64,000 nt of DNA from Muribaculaceae bacterium (GTDB lineage Bacteria > Bacteroidota > Bacteroidia > Bacteroidales > Muribaculaceae): assembly GCA_022510385.1 (NCBI GenBank), contig JAFLTQ010000013.1:1-64000 (forward strand), read 5' to 3'. This document shows, piece after piece, positions 17,159-25,779 of this stretch. The translations under genes and the position numbers were made by a program. Within the stretch, counting starts at the first letter, position 1; each line of letters opens with the position of its first letter. The notes beneath the pieces were generated by a model. It was not told the DNA's origin. It saw only the letters and a program-made list of their open reading frames with translations, and did no database searches.

Positions 17159-18985
17159 ATGAAATTTATAGATTCCGGAGAAGGAAAAGTTCCTCTGCTT
17201 TCAGCTTTGGCTATCCTGGCCATTTCTCTGACTGTGAACCTGCCCGGTCTCGCAATTTCTCCGGTCTTGGGCCGGCTTAAAGATGTGTTCCATTCAACGG
17301 CAATAGAGGCTCAGCTCCTCAATGTATTGCCAAATCTGCTCACCATACCTTTTATCCTTGGAGCAGGAAAAATCTGCACTCCCAAAAATCAGTTGACGGT
17401 ACTGTCAATCGGACTTGCCATATTCACAGCCACAGGTATTGCATATTTCTTTGCAAAGTCGATGATTGTGCTTATTATTTTGAGTTGTATCCTCGGTGTC
17501 GGTATAGGTCTGGTGATACCTCTTGCTGCAAGCCTAATTTCACAAAATTTCTCCGGTAAGCCACGCGGAATGATGCTGGGAGTGAAGTCGGGACTCTCCA
17601 ATCTATCATTAATTATTGCTACTTTATATGTAGGATGGATTGCCACACGCAACTGGCACTGGGCTTTCGCTGCTTATTTTATACCTGTGATTCCTTTGGT
17701 GATGGTGCCTTTTATTAAAAGTAAATTCATCAATCAACAGCGGGAAGTGCCCCAGATTACACTCTCCTCATCCGATGTAGAGTCGCAAAATTTCCATTTT
17801 AGGGGGAAAGAGGCAAAAAATATGTTATGGTTTGCCTTGATAATCTATTTCATACTCTCTTATGGGGCCTTGGTCTTCTCATATTATCTACCCTTCACTA
17901 TGGAAGCCTACGGGATGTCGACAGGACATGTGGGTGTTGCAACCTCTATGTTCTATCTGGCAGCCACCCTTGCAGGGTTTGGCCTTTCCAAAGTGATCAA
18001 GGCTACTGGGATATGGACTTTCCAACTCGGGATGATTGTCGTTGCCCTCTCTCTGCTTGGAGTGGGGTTCATACATTCTTTCGCTTCATATATAATAGGA
18101 ACATTCATGCTTGGGCTTGGATATGGTGTGATTCAGCCTATACTTTATGATAAAACTTCCTATTTCGCTCCCACTGATGCAAAAGCCACCGAATATTTTG
18201 CACTCTTGTTGACCAGCAGTTATGTCGCTCTCTCCTGTATCCCGTTTATAGTGGAATTCTTCGGTACCTTTATCAAAGGTAACACCGATCCCTCCTTTCC
18301 TTTCATACTTAACGGCGTGATAATGTCGATTATGGCAATTGTCGTTGTGGTGAAACATAAGAATTTTGTGGTTCAAGCCGGTGTGATACCGCAGGGAGAG
18401 GGAATTGTCAAGCAACCCTCTTCGGTGCTTACTCCGGGTGACCGTTATGTCAAGTCAGCCATTGTAGGCACCAGGCAAGATGCTGCTCTCAGTAACGAGT
18501 CTATAGCTCTTGAGTCGGAAGCTCCCGTGGGAGTGCCTATGGGCATAATCCCAAACACTGCCACTCCAACCACACCTTCTGCAGCTATCACTTCCTCGGC
18601 TACACCATCTCATTTATCCCCCTCTCCGGGAACTTCAGCCAATGAGGAACACGTGGTGTCTGCTACATCTCCCGAGCCTGTGATAGAAACCATTTCAACT
18701 GCACCCATTACCCCGACATCTGAATCCGCTAAGATAATGCAGGCTGCGGAAGCTTCTTTGGCAGACGCTAAGGATTCTCTTCAGAAGATGCGTAAGCAGC
18801 AGGCAGAATTGCTTAAAGCTCAGGCACAACAGCTCGAAGATAAGGCTCAAGAGCTTCATGAGGATGCCCTTCAGCTTCTCGACGAAGCCGAGGCCCTCGA
18901 TCCTCCCTCCCAAAATTCTTCAATCACCTCTAACAACTCAATCTCTAACAACTCAACAACTAACAACTCAACAACTAACAAATAA
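17159..18985 (+). CDS. MFS transporter with long cytoplasmic coiled-coil tail
   Basis: A 608-residue protein. Residues about 12-410 carry 12 hydrophobic helices in major facilitator style, including the helix 4-5 region GVGIGLVIPLAASLI and GMMLGVKSGLSNLSLI. The substrate cannot be read from sequence. Unusually, some 190 residues follow: a Pro/Ser/Thr-rich stretch, then a predicted coiled coil (SLADAKDSLQKMRKQQAELL ... EDKAQELHEDALQLLDEAEAL), then a polar tail SISNNSTTNNSTTNK encoded by tandem heptamers (aacaactcaacaact). The tail is probably cytoplasmic. The next gene, a DcaP-like porin, starts 22 bases later, so the two may move one substrate across both membranes. Confidence 0.85.
   Translation: MKFIDSGEGKVPLLSALAILAISLTVNLPGLAISPVLGRLKDVFHSTAIEAQLLNVLPNLLTIPFILGAGKICTPKNQLTVLSIGLAIFTATGIAYFFAKSMIVLIILSCILGVGIGLVIPLAASLISQNFSGKPRGMMLGVKSGLSNLSLIIATLYVGWIATRNWHWAFAAYFIPVIPLVMVPFIKSKFINQQREVPQITLSSSDVESQNFHFRGKEAKNMLWFALIIYFILSYGALVFSYYLPFTMEAYGMSTGHVGVATSMFYLAATLAGFGLSKVIKATGIWTFQLGMIVVALSLLGVGFIHSFASYIIGTFMLGLGYGVIQPILYDKTSYFAPTDAKATEYFALLLTSSYVALSCIPFIVEFFGTFIKGNTDPSFPFILNGVIMSIMAIVVVVKHKNFVVQAGVIPQGEGIVKQPSSVLTPGDRYVKSAIVGTRQDAALSNESIALESEAPVGVPMGIIPNTATPTTPSAAITSSATPSHLSPSPGTSANEEHVVSATSPEPVIETISTAPITPTSESAKIMQAAEASLADAKDSLQKMRKQQAELLKAQAQQLEDKAQELHEDALQLLDEAEALDPPSQNSSITSNNSISNNSTTNNSTTNK
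18925..18985 (+). repeat. heptamer repeats forming the 3' end of the MFS gene
   Basis: The sequence is a run of aacaactc/acaacta units and encodes the final SNNSISNNSTTNNSTTNK of the transporter. It resembles the intergenic heptamers elsewhere in the window but here is translated. Confidence 0.7.
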
Positions 18986-19007
18986 TAACTATAAAAAAAC
19001 ATTGCCA

Positions 19008-20351
19008 ATGAAAAAAATTCTACTTATTCCGGCAGCTCTACTTCTTACATCTGCTGCCTACGCGCAAGATGACACCAAGTTCATCACCACGGAAAACAAC
19101 ATCGAAGTCTTTAATATCATGATGGAGAATGCTCCTCAGAATCCTAATATCAAGGATGTTTCGAGGTTCACTCTTGTGGGAAAAGACTCGAAATTCTATC
19201 TCGGTATGGGTGCCAACGTAAAGATGGTGGGTGATTTCGACTGGGGTGCTCCTATCACAAACCCCAACCTCTTCGCTCCGTCGGCTATTTCTGCAGCCGA
19301 TCCGGGCAATAAGGGTCAAACCACTTTCTCAATAGGCCAATCAAATCTCTATTGGAACTTTGTGGCCCTCCCGGGTTCCAAAAATCAGGTGGGACTCTTC
19401 TTTGACATCAATTTCCTGGGATCTACAAGTAAACCGGTTATCGCCATCCACCATGCCTATTTGAAATATCGCGGGTTCACAGCCGGTTATATTGTTTCCA
19501 CATTCACCGACATTCAGGCTGACCCGGTGGCTATCGACTTTGCAGGCCCGAATGCTATCACATTTATACGTCATCCGAACATCTATTACACAGCTAAGTT
19601 CGGTAAAGATAAAATGTGGTCAGCTCAGATAGGTTTGGATATGCCGCTTGCCGAGCAATCAGATTTCAAGGAGGGTAAATATGAACATGGTAAGTTTAAC
19701 GACAATTCAAACGGAAAAGTCTATAACCCCTTCACTACTGATGGGACCACAACACAATTTGTGCATCAACGTATGCCCGACATTCCGCTCTTCATCCAGA
19801 GAGACTGGTGTGGACATAAAGGATGGTTCCGTGTTTCTGCTATCTTCCGCGACCTTCAGTATCGCGACCTCGTTGCCGATAAAGGAAAAGGTAAGAATCG
19901 CGGTGAATTCGGCTGGGGTATCAAGGCAAGCGGAAAAACTCCTATCGTAGGGGGTCTCTCTCTTACATGGCAGGGAGTTTACGGTAAAGGTGTGGCAAGT
20001 TATATTCAGGATCTAACCGGAGAAGGACTCGACCTTGTGCCCGTAAACAATGTAAATGGTAAACTGACTACAGTTCCTACATGGGGAGCCTATGGTACTC
20101 TTCAATACAACTTCGGGAAATGTGCGCTCTGGAATTTCACATACTCACATGTTAGGGCATATGCTAAAGATTTTGGCGGTGACTGGGGCGGTATGTATAA
20201 ATATGGACAATATCTTACAAGCAACCTCATTTTCAATGTCAGCAGTTTCGCACAAGTTGGCGTTGAATATCTTTGGGGACGTCGCATGAACTATAATAGG
20301 GAACAAGCTCACGATAATCGTATCATGCTGATGTTCAATCTGTCAATTTAA
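19008..20351 (+). CDS. DcaP-like outer membrane porin
   Basis: A 447-residue outer-membrane protein. The track start at 18858 runs through the previous gene; the ATG at 19008 gives a clean signal peptide (MKKILLIPAALLLTSAAYA). The mature protein is a beta-barrel with DcaP-family hallmarks: a QTTFSIGQSNLYWNF strand, KYRGFTAGYIVSTFTD, DFAGPNAITFIRHPNIYYTAKF, and alternating aromatic strands to the C-terminus, ending with the hydrophobic MLMFNLSI. DcaP porins in other bacteria take up negatively charged small molecules such as dicarboxylates. Pairing with the upstream MFS transporter suggests a shared substrate, which is inference. A strong terminator follows. Confidence 0.8.
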   Translation: MKKILLIPAALLLTSAAYAQDDTKFITTENNIEVFNIMMENAPQNPNIKDVSRFTLVGKDSKFYLGMGANVKMVGDFDWGAPITNPNLFAPSAISAADPGNKGQTTFSIGQSNLYWNFVALPGSKNQVGLFFDINFLGSTSKPVIAIHHAYLKYRGFTAGYIVSTFTDIQADPVAIDFAGPNAITFIRHPNIYYTAKFGKDKMWSAQIGLDMPLAEQSDFKEGKYEHGKFNDNSNGKVYNPFTTDGTTTQFVHQRMPDIPLFIQRDWCGHKGWFRVSAIFRDLQYRDLVADKGKGKNRGEFGWGIKASGKTPIVGGLSLTWQGVYGKGVASYIQDLTGEGLDLVPVNNVNGKLTTVPTWGAYGTLQYNFGKCALWNFTYSHVRAYAKDFGGDWGGMYKYGQYLTSNLIFNVSSFAQVGVEYLWGRRMNYNREQAHDNRIMLMFNLSI

Positions 20352-20379
20352 TAATTCCGGGCTTATCCTTAGAAATAAG

Positions 20380-20417
20380 TTGCGTCGATTCCTCAGGGGT
20401 CGACGCAATTATTTTTG
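20380..20417 (+). terminator. terminator after DcaP-like gene
   Basis: Arms ttgcgtcga (20380-20388) and tcgacgcaa (20400-20408) pair perfectly, followed by ttatttttg. It can stop the MFS-porin transcript. Confidence 0.85.
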
Positions 20418-20441
20418 TTAGAGTTGTTAGTGCCTTTTTTT

Positions 20442-21368
20442 TCAGATGTGGTGACGTGGGAACATTTTGCGTACCGAGAGAATCACCTTATCAATCCGCT
20501 TGTCATTAATAACTATGAGAGTTGCAATCACGATGAGGCATCCTCCGATAATTTCAACTGTAGAGATCGGCTGATGCAGAAAGAAAACGCTGAGAAGCAC
20601 TGCTGAAACGGGTTCTAAGGAGCCGAGAATTGCGGTAGGAGTCGACCCGATCAGTTGTATGGCGGCAGTTGTGCACGCCAGTGAGAGAAGTGTGGGTATT
20701 ACGGCAAGGGCAAGCAGATTAAACCATTGATGCCCATATTGCGGAAATGTGATGGGATTCCCAAGCCCTATATTGGCTATAAAAAGGAGGGATCCCCAAA
20801 GAAGCACATAAAAAAGGAGTTTGGTGGTGGGAATCACCTTGATGCGTTTTGAAACATTTACAAATACGATATATAAGGCATAGGTTAGTGCTGAAAGCAT
20901 CACCAAGAGGCACCCGAAAGGGGAGAGGGTAATCCCTCCCGTGGGTTTTACAAGAAGGAATAACCCTATGAACATTATGAGAAGGCAGATATAAAGTGAG
21001 GGTCCGTTTTTCTCCTTGAAAAAGAACATCATAATTATAGCCACCATCACCGGATAGACGAAGAGAAGAGTTGAGGCAATTCCTGAGTTCATGTAGTTAT
21101 AGCTCTCGAAAAGAGTCAATGACGACAGAGCCATCAGAATACCAAGAATAAAAGTCTGGCCGATTACATTTCTCGGGATGCCGAAAGGAATTCTCCTTAT
21201 TCCCATAAGAAAAGCAAGCAAAGGAAGCCCCAGAATATAGCGGAAGAGGAGGACAGTATTAGGATTCATCCCCTCTTCATATAAAGGTACGGCAAAGGCC
21301 GGGTTTGTGCCATAAGCAGCAGCTGCCAGGGCAGCCAGGAAATAACCCTTGATGCCTGAAAATGTCAT
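20442..21368 (-). CDS. EamA/DMT-family transporter
   Basis: A 308-residue inner-membrane protein with about ten hydrophobic helices in two EamA repeats. The first starts GYFLAALAAAAYGTNPAFAVPLY, the second LSPFGCLLVMLSALTYALYIVFV, with the typical GSTPTAILGSLEPVSAVLLSVFF in the last part. Such proteins export or import metabolites such as amino acids; the substrate is unknown. The track's longer ORF (to 21506) would run into the next gene; the ATG at 21368 (MTFSGIKGYF) is the natural start. It is 65 bases downstream of the T9SS-tail gene. Confidence 0.88.
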   Translation of the reverse strand: MTFSGIKGYFLAALAAAAYGTNPAFAVPLYEEGMNPNTVLLFRYILGLPLLAFLMGIRRIPFGIPRNVIGQTFILGILMALSSLTLFESYNYMNSGIASTLLFVYPVMVAIIMMFFFKEKNGPSLYICLLIMFIGLFLLVKPTGGITLSPFGCLLVMLSALTYALYIVFVNVSKRIKVIPTTKLLFYVLLWGSLLFIANIGLGNPITFPQYGHQWFNLLALAVIPTLLSLACTTAAIQLIGSTPTAILGSLEPVSAVLLSVFFLHQPISTVEIIGGCLIVIATLIVINDKRIDKVILSVRKMFPRHHI

Positions 21369-21432
21369 ATTGCCATCAAAAAAACAGAGACTCATCCCTT
21401 TGTTAACAATGGATGAAAGGGAAAAATAGGTT

Positions 21433-22968
21433 TTATTTCCTGAAGAATTTGAGGGAGTCTTTGCCGGAAATAGCAACATAGATTCCTTTCCCGAGGTCTG
21501 AAACATCTATTGATCCTACTCCTTGAGCAACGATACGACCGGAAAGATCTACAATCTTGATAGCTTCAGAGGCAGCACTGACAATTGAAAATCCGTCGTA
21601 TCGGAGATTGGAATCAGTGACAGTAATAGTATTTATTGAGGATGTGCCATCCGAGAAAGAGACATATTGATATTGCAGATTCAGAGTGATGTGAAGTTTG
21701 CCACCTTTCCATTGCGGAATCACCCAGCTTGCATTATTCCCATATTCAAAAGGAACATTATTGTTGATTGAAATTGTGACGTTCTTACCGTTAGAGCCTG
21801 CCGGTCCGACAAGAATGTTGGAGCCGTTATTGACAGATGATGTGAATTGGAAAGAAAGGTTTGATTGAGCCGGAATGTCGAAGATGCCGGTGTAATTGTA
21901 ATCATCTTGAGGCTGCAGGATGTATTGACCGTTTCCTGCAGAGAATTGTTCCGGCTGTACCGGGAGATTTGCTTCAAATTCGGCTGTTGTGACACATTTG
22001 AATTCAGCAGGGGCCCCGGCAGGAACTTTCAGATAAGCAGTGTTACGTGGGATACGTCCGTTGGGCAAAGATTTTGCAGTGACAAATCCGAGTGATCCAT
22101 CAGAACATACTCCAAGCACCCTCATCGTAGATGAATTATAGGTGACGTAATTTTTATATTCCGAGTCTGAATAATTGAAATAGACCCCGGATAGAGAATT
22201 GTCAGGGAGAGCATCCTGGGATGAGAGGAGTTGCATTTTATTGTCAGCTGCCTTAGAACCTGCACATTGGATGATTACAGGACTTGCAGCAGGGACACCC
22301 CCTGTGATTTCAATCATCTCTGCCATTCCGAAACCTACACGTCCGATATAATAGGCTTTTACATTAGAGGAATTCGGCTTATAGGCAAAAGATGTGAAGA
22401 GAGTGGTGTATTGTTTGCCCCCTACTGTCAAGGTGGGCACTGTTCCGAAATAATTGTCGGTATTATTTACCGGTATGATCTCCCATTTGGCATAGTTTGC
22501 AAGCTGGCCTTCCGGGTCGCGGGATATAGCAGCCTTTCCGGTTGGAGAAGTCTTATTGGCCCTACCGTCGCTTATATAAGCTGTTGTTCCGCTCTTGGTG
22601 CCATAAATTCTGTAAAGAGCCTGACCATCGGCTGTGCCGTCTTGCATGATGTTGATGGGTATATCCGTTAGGGATTGCAGGCTTGTTCCTTGAGCCGCTA
22701 CATCATATTGGTATCTGGTTATATTTTTAAGATATATGATGGAACCCGGGTCAAAGAGGATAGAATCTGTGTTGTTGGAAAGATAGAAAGCGTGCAGGTT
22801 GGCAGCAAATGCATGTATGTCGACCGAACCTTGATTATCTATAAGAGAAGCCCAACGTTGGGACCCATAATTTTTTACTCTGTAGTAACCGTTGCCATTG
22901 ATATTGGCGAAAGCCGGAATAGTGAGGATTGAGATAACGCAAATAAAAAGTAATTTTTTCATAAACAT
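21433..22968 (-). CDS. secreted protein with T9SS-type C-terminal domain
   Basis: A 511-residue exported protein with a signal peptide (MKKLLFICVISILTIPAFA; an ATG two codons upstream is also possible). The body is beta-rich without a recognised catalytic motif and begins NGNGYYRVKNYGSQRWASL, a pattern frequent in Bacteroidota secreted proteins. The last ~55 residues (IKIVDLSGRIVAQGVGSIDVSDLGKGIYVAIS...KFFRK) match a type IX secretion sorting-domain pattern: VxDLSGR, then LxxGIYV, then a basic tail. No T9SS machinery genes lie in this window, so secretion by T9SS is inference. Confidence 0.72.
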   Translation of the reverse strand: MFMKKLLFICVISILTIPAFANINGNGYYRVKNYGSQRWASLIDNQGSVDIHAFAANLHAFYLSNNTDSILFDPGSIIYLKNITRYQYDVAAQGTSLQSLTDIPINIMQDGTADGQALYRIYGTKSGTTAYISDGRANKTSPTGKAAISRDPEGQLANYAKWEIIPVNNTDNYFGTVPTLTVGGKQYTTLFTSFAYKPNSSNVKAYYIGRVGFGMAEMIEITGGVPAASPVIIQCAGSKAADNKMQLLSSQDALPDNSLSGVYFNYSDSEYKNYVTYNSSTMRVLGVCSDGSLGFVTAKSLPNGRIPRNTAYLKVPAGAPAEFKCVTTAEFEANLPVQPEQFSAGNGQYILQPQDDYNYTGIFDIPAQSNLSFQFTSSVNNGSNILVGPAGSNGKNVTISINNNVPFEYGNNASWVIPQWKGGKLHITLNLQYQYVSFSDGTSSINTITVTDSNLRYDGFSIVSAASEAIKIVDLSGRIVAQGVGSIDVSDLGKGIYVAISGKDSLKFFRK

Positions 22969-23079
22969 AATTCCCCTTTTAAAAAAGCAACTGCAAAGTT
23001 AAAAATAAAATAGTAAAGAAACAAGAAGAGGGAGTAAGAAGTAATGAGTAATGAGTAATAAGTAATAAGTAGAAACTTT

Positions 23080-23143
23080 CTGTAGGGACGCGACCTGTCG
23101 CGTCCGCCGCGGTTAAGGTAACAGAAGGATATATAAACAATAA
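23080..23143 (+). repeat. dispersed palindromic repeat, copy B
   Basis: About 62 of 64 bases match copy A at 11464-11527 in inverse orientation, including the palindrome ggacgcgacctgtcgcgtcc and the tail ataaacaataa. Heptamers taagtaa/tgagtaa flank it on both sides. Confidence 0.85.
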
Positions 23144-23181
23144 GTAATGAGTAATAAGTAATAAGTAAGAAAGAATTTGAT

Positions 23182-23232
23182 TCTGTGGGGATGAGAGCTG
23201 TTGCATCCGCCGCGCTTAAGGTAGCGGGAGGG
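23182..23232 (+). repeat. dispersed palindromic repeat, diverged copy C
   Basis: The sequence ttctgtggggatgagagctg...ccgccgcgcttaaggtag aligns with copy B but the palindrome has decayed. It lies one repeat period (about 100 bases) after copy B, so the unit may duplicate in tandem. Confidence 0.7.
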
Positions 23233-23268
23233 TGAAATGGAAAAATCAAAGGAAAATGAATTGTAAAA

Positions 23269-23300
23269 TTTGGCAATAAGGATAAGATGATATAATTTTG
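23269..23300 (+). promoter_or_regulatory. promoter for ferredoxin-dut operon
   Basis: TTTG (23269-23272), 20 bases, then TAATTTTG (23293-23300). This matches the Bacteroidota promoter exactly and lies 39 bases before the ATG at 23340. Confidence 0.75.
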
Positions 23301-23339
23301 CGTTAAGAAATAACCCAAAACTAAAACTAAAAGAGAATT

Positions 23340-23510
23340 ATGGCTTACGTTATTAACGACAATTGCATAGCCTGCGGGACATGCATCTCAGTTTGCCCGG
23401 TAGAGGCAATCAGCGAGGGGGATATCTATCACATTGATCCGGATACCTGTATCGACTGCGGTAGCTGTGCAGAAGTTTGCCCGAATGACGCAATTCATCC
23501 GGGAGAATGA
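23340..23510 (+). CDS. 2[4Fe-4S] ferredoxin
   Basis: A 56-residue protein missed by the ORF track because of its length. It has two canonical cluster motifs, CIACGTCISVCP and CIDCGSCAEVCP, separated by 19 residues, so it should bind two [4Fe-4S] clusters as in clostridial-type ferredoxins. It would carry electrons at low potential between oxidoreductases in the cytoplasm. The length is typical. A promoter lies just upstream, and a hairpin (23524-23539) with a T run follows, so much of the transcript may end before dut. Confidence 0.95.
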   Translation: MAYVINDNCIACGTCISVCPVEAISEGDIYHIDPDTCIDCGSCAEVCPNDAIHPGE

Positions 23511-23523
23511 AAAAAGATGGTGG

Positions 23524-23548
23524 GCCGCCAAGAGGCGGCTCTCTTTTT
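23524..23548 (+). terminator. terminator or attenuator between ferredoxin and dut
   Basis: A gccgcc-aaga-ggcggc hairpin (23524-23539) is followed by tctcttttt. It lies between the ferredoxin and dut genes and could reduce read-through. Confidence 0.7.
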
Positions 23549-23567
23549 AAAAAGTAATCACCGAGAT

Positions 23568-24014
23568 ATGGATCGTATAAAAGTAAAGGTAATTAACCGG
23601 AGTCATCATGATTTGCCGGAATATGGCACATTCGAGGCTGCCGGAATGGATGTGAGAGCTTTTCTTCCTTTGGGTCCGGTGGTGCTCAAACCCCTGCAAA
23701 GGGCTTTGATTCCAACCGGTTTATACATTCAATTGCCTCAGGGCTATGAATGTCAGATCCGCCCGCGCTCCGGTCTGGCTCTTAAACACGGGATATCTAT
23801 AGTCAATACTCCGGGAACGGTAGATGCTGATTACCGCGGGGAAATCGGAATTATACTCATCAATCTGGGGCAGGAGGATTTCACGGTGAATGATGGCGAA
23901 AGAATCTGTCAAATGGTCATTACACGTTATAGCCATGTAAGTTGGGAACCGGTGAAGGAGCTTGACCATACGGTGAGAGAGAAAGGAGGCTTCGGGCACA
24001 CCGGAACGGAATAA
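23568..24014 (+). CDS. dut: dUTP pyrophosphatase
   Basis: Dut hydrolyses dUTP to dUMP and pyrophosphate, keeping uracil out of DNA. The 148-residue protein has all five trimeric dUTPase motifs: [46 protein letters not shown] and the C-terminal P-loop-like [10 protein letters not shown]. The track start (23517) is upstream of the hairpin; the ATG at 23568 (MDRIKVKVI) gives the normal length. A TPR protein follows 25 bases later. Confidence 0.97.
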   Translation: MDRIKVKVINRSHHDLPEYGTFEAAGMDVRAFLPLGPVVLKPLQRALIPTGLYIQLPQGYECQIRPRSGLALKHGISIVNTPGTVDADYRGEIGIILINLGQEDFTVNDGERICQMVITRYSHVSWEPVKELDHTVREKGGFGHTGTE

Positions 24015-24039
24015 AGTAGGAATCGATAAACAAAAGAGG

Positions 24040-25779
24040 TTGAGGAAGAAAAGCAGGATAGCTGTTATAATGATGCTGGCACTCGCTATTGCCGGCGGCC
24101 ATCGGTATGTCTCTGCCAAAGAAGCGGTAAATAATTCGGATCGGCAAAAGATGTCACTTCGTGATAAAGCCCGTTATTATTTCCTGCAAGGAAGCATAGA
24201 GGTGTCGCAACAGAATACTGACCGAGCATACGAGTATTTCAAGAAAGCTTATGAAATCGATCCTGATTTTCAAGATGCTGCTTTCACTTACGGGAGTCAA
24301 CGACTTTTTGTCAGAACAGATACGCTCCAAAGTGAGGATGAAATATTCCGCAGTCTGAAAATGATGCAAGGGTATGTTGATATCAACCCCAAAGATTTAT
24401 ATGCGACTCAAGTTTACGGTTATTTAGCCACAGCCCTCGATACGGTTGAAGAATCTGTGAGGGTTTATGAAAACACTTATAATCTCTTGCCCAAAGAAAC
24501 ACATTTACTCCAAATGCTTGCCGACTCATATATGAGGCGAATGGACACCAAAAAAGCATTAGAGAGTCTTGAGAAATATGAAGGAATAGAGGGGAAAAGC
24601 AAGGATGTGAGTTTGAAAAAAATCACTATTCTTCTCGCTGCCAAAGATACTATGGAGGCAAAGAGGGAAGTGGAAAGACTTATAAGATCCAATCCTCGTG
24701 ATCCTTATAGTCTGATAATGAAAGGAAATTTGTATGAGGTGACCGGAGATAAGGATTCGGTCATTAAGGCTTATAAGGAAGCGGAGGCGTTGGCGCCCGA
24801 TAATGGTAACGTCAAGATGAGTCTGGCACAATATTATCGATCAATCGGGGATAGCGTCATGCTCGACAATAAGATGTATGAGGCTTTGCTGTCGGAGGAT
24901 TTTGAGCTGGAAGACAAATTGGGAATTTTGGGAGAATACTTGCAGAAATTATTGGACGAAGAGGGAGATAGGACGCGTGGCGATCATCTTTTCTCAGTGC
25001 TTCAGTCACAATATCCCCATGAGCCTCAGGTGCTTGAAATGTCTGCTCGATATTCCGGAGCTAAGGGAGATTATGCGAGAGCAGCCGAAGAGATACGGTA
25101 TGCCATAGATATGGATCCGACTAATGAGACGTATTGGCTGATGCTTATGAGTTATCAGCTGACCGACCAAAAATATGCTGATGCTGTTGAATCATACGAA
25201 GAGGCGGAGAAGGTTATGGAGCCGACCCTGCGTATGAAGAATCTTTATGGTTCTTCAGCTTCGATGCTTGATGATAAAGAAAAAGCCGAAAAGATATTGC
25301 AAAACCTGATTGACGATATAAGTCCTGAATTACGTCAAGGACAAGACATGGGAGAGAAAGATTCAGTGAGACGAAGTCTTGATTATGACGGTTTGCAATG
25401 GGTGAGTTCCCTATATTGCATGTTGGGAGATCTGCATTATAAATCCGGTGAACCTGAGAAGGCTTTTGAAGAGTATGAAACCTCCCTCTATTTCCTGTCA
25501 GACAATCCTTTGACTCTTAATAATTATGCCTATTTCCTGAGTGAGGAGGATAAGGATCTTGAGAAGGCACAGAAAATGAGCCGGAGAGTGTTGGAATTGG
25601 TAGAGAATAATCCTACATATTTGGATACTTACGCCTGGATTTTGTATAAGTTGGGAGAATATAAGGAGGCGCTCGAATATATAGAATTAGCCTTGGATCT
25701 TGCCCGGGAACAGGGAGATGACAATGATGAGTATCAGAAACATTATGAGGCTATAAAGGAGAAAATCACTGAAGAATAA
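24040..25779 (+). CDS. exported TPR-repeat protein, probable TTG start
   Basis: A 579-residue protein with many tetratricopeptide repeats (for example ARYYFLQGSIEVSQQNTDRAYEYFKKAYEIDPDF and EPEKAFEEYETSLYFLSDNPLTLNNYAYFL). TPRs mediate protein-protein contacts; no enzyme domain is visible. The reading frame opens at TTG (24040), giving a basic n-region (RKKSR) before a hydrophobic core (IAVIMMLALAIAGG), a good signal peptide. The alternative ATG at 24070 would lose the charge. Its 3' end overlaps the convergent EnvC gene by 14 bases. The order dut, TPR, DUF4292, M23 is, from general knowledge, common in Bacteroidales and may reflect a shared envelope role. Confidence 0.85.
   Translation: MRKKSRIAVIMMLALAIAGGHRYVSAKEAVNNSDRQKMSLRDKARYYFLQGSIEVSQQNTDRAYEYFKKAYEIDPDFQDAAFTYGSQRLFVRTDTLQSEDEIFRSLKMMQGYVDINPKDLYATQVYGYLATALDTVEESVRVYENTYNLLPKETHLLQMLADSYMRRMDTKKALESLEKYEGIEGKSKDVSLKKITILLAAKDTMEAKREVERLIRSNPRDPYSLIMKGNLYEVTGDKDSVIKAYKEAEALAPDNGNVKMSLAQYYRSIGDSVMLDNKMYEALLSEDFELEDKLGILGEYLQKLLDEEGDRTRGDHLFSVLQSQYPHEPQVLEMSARYSGAKGDYARAAEEIRYAIDMDPTNETYWLMLMSYQLTDQKYADAVESYEEAEKVMEPTLRMKNLYGSSASMLDDKEKAEKILQNLIDDISPELRQGQDMGEKDSVRRSLDYDGLQWVSSLYCMLGDLHYKSGEPEKAFEEYETSLYFLSDNPLTLNNYAYFLSEEDKDLEKAQKMSRRVLELVENNPTYLDTYAWILYKLGEYKEALEYIELALDLAREQGDDNDEYQKHYEAIKEKITEE

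Larger units (their letters stand above)
22969..23339. other. intergenic repeat and promoter region upstream of ferredoxin
   Basis: This 371-base gap contains taagtaatgag heptamers (23038-23070 and 23140-23170), two copies of the palindromic repeat (23080-23143 and 23182-23232) and a well-formed promoter (23269-23300). The track ORFs 22959..23318 and 22979..23206 are translations of these repeats, not genes. Confidence 0.75.

Noticed and set aside
22959-23318. ORF with RGGRDRSRPYRK and LLITYYSLL
   Set aside because: Same repeat-derived translation as at 11.4 kb, on the opposite strand.
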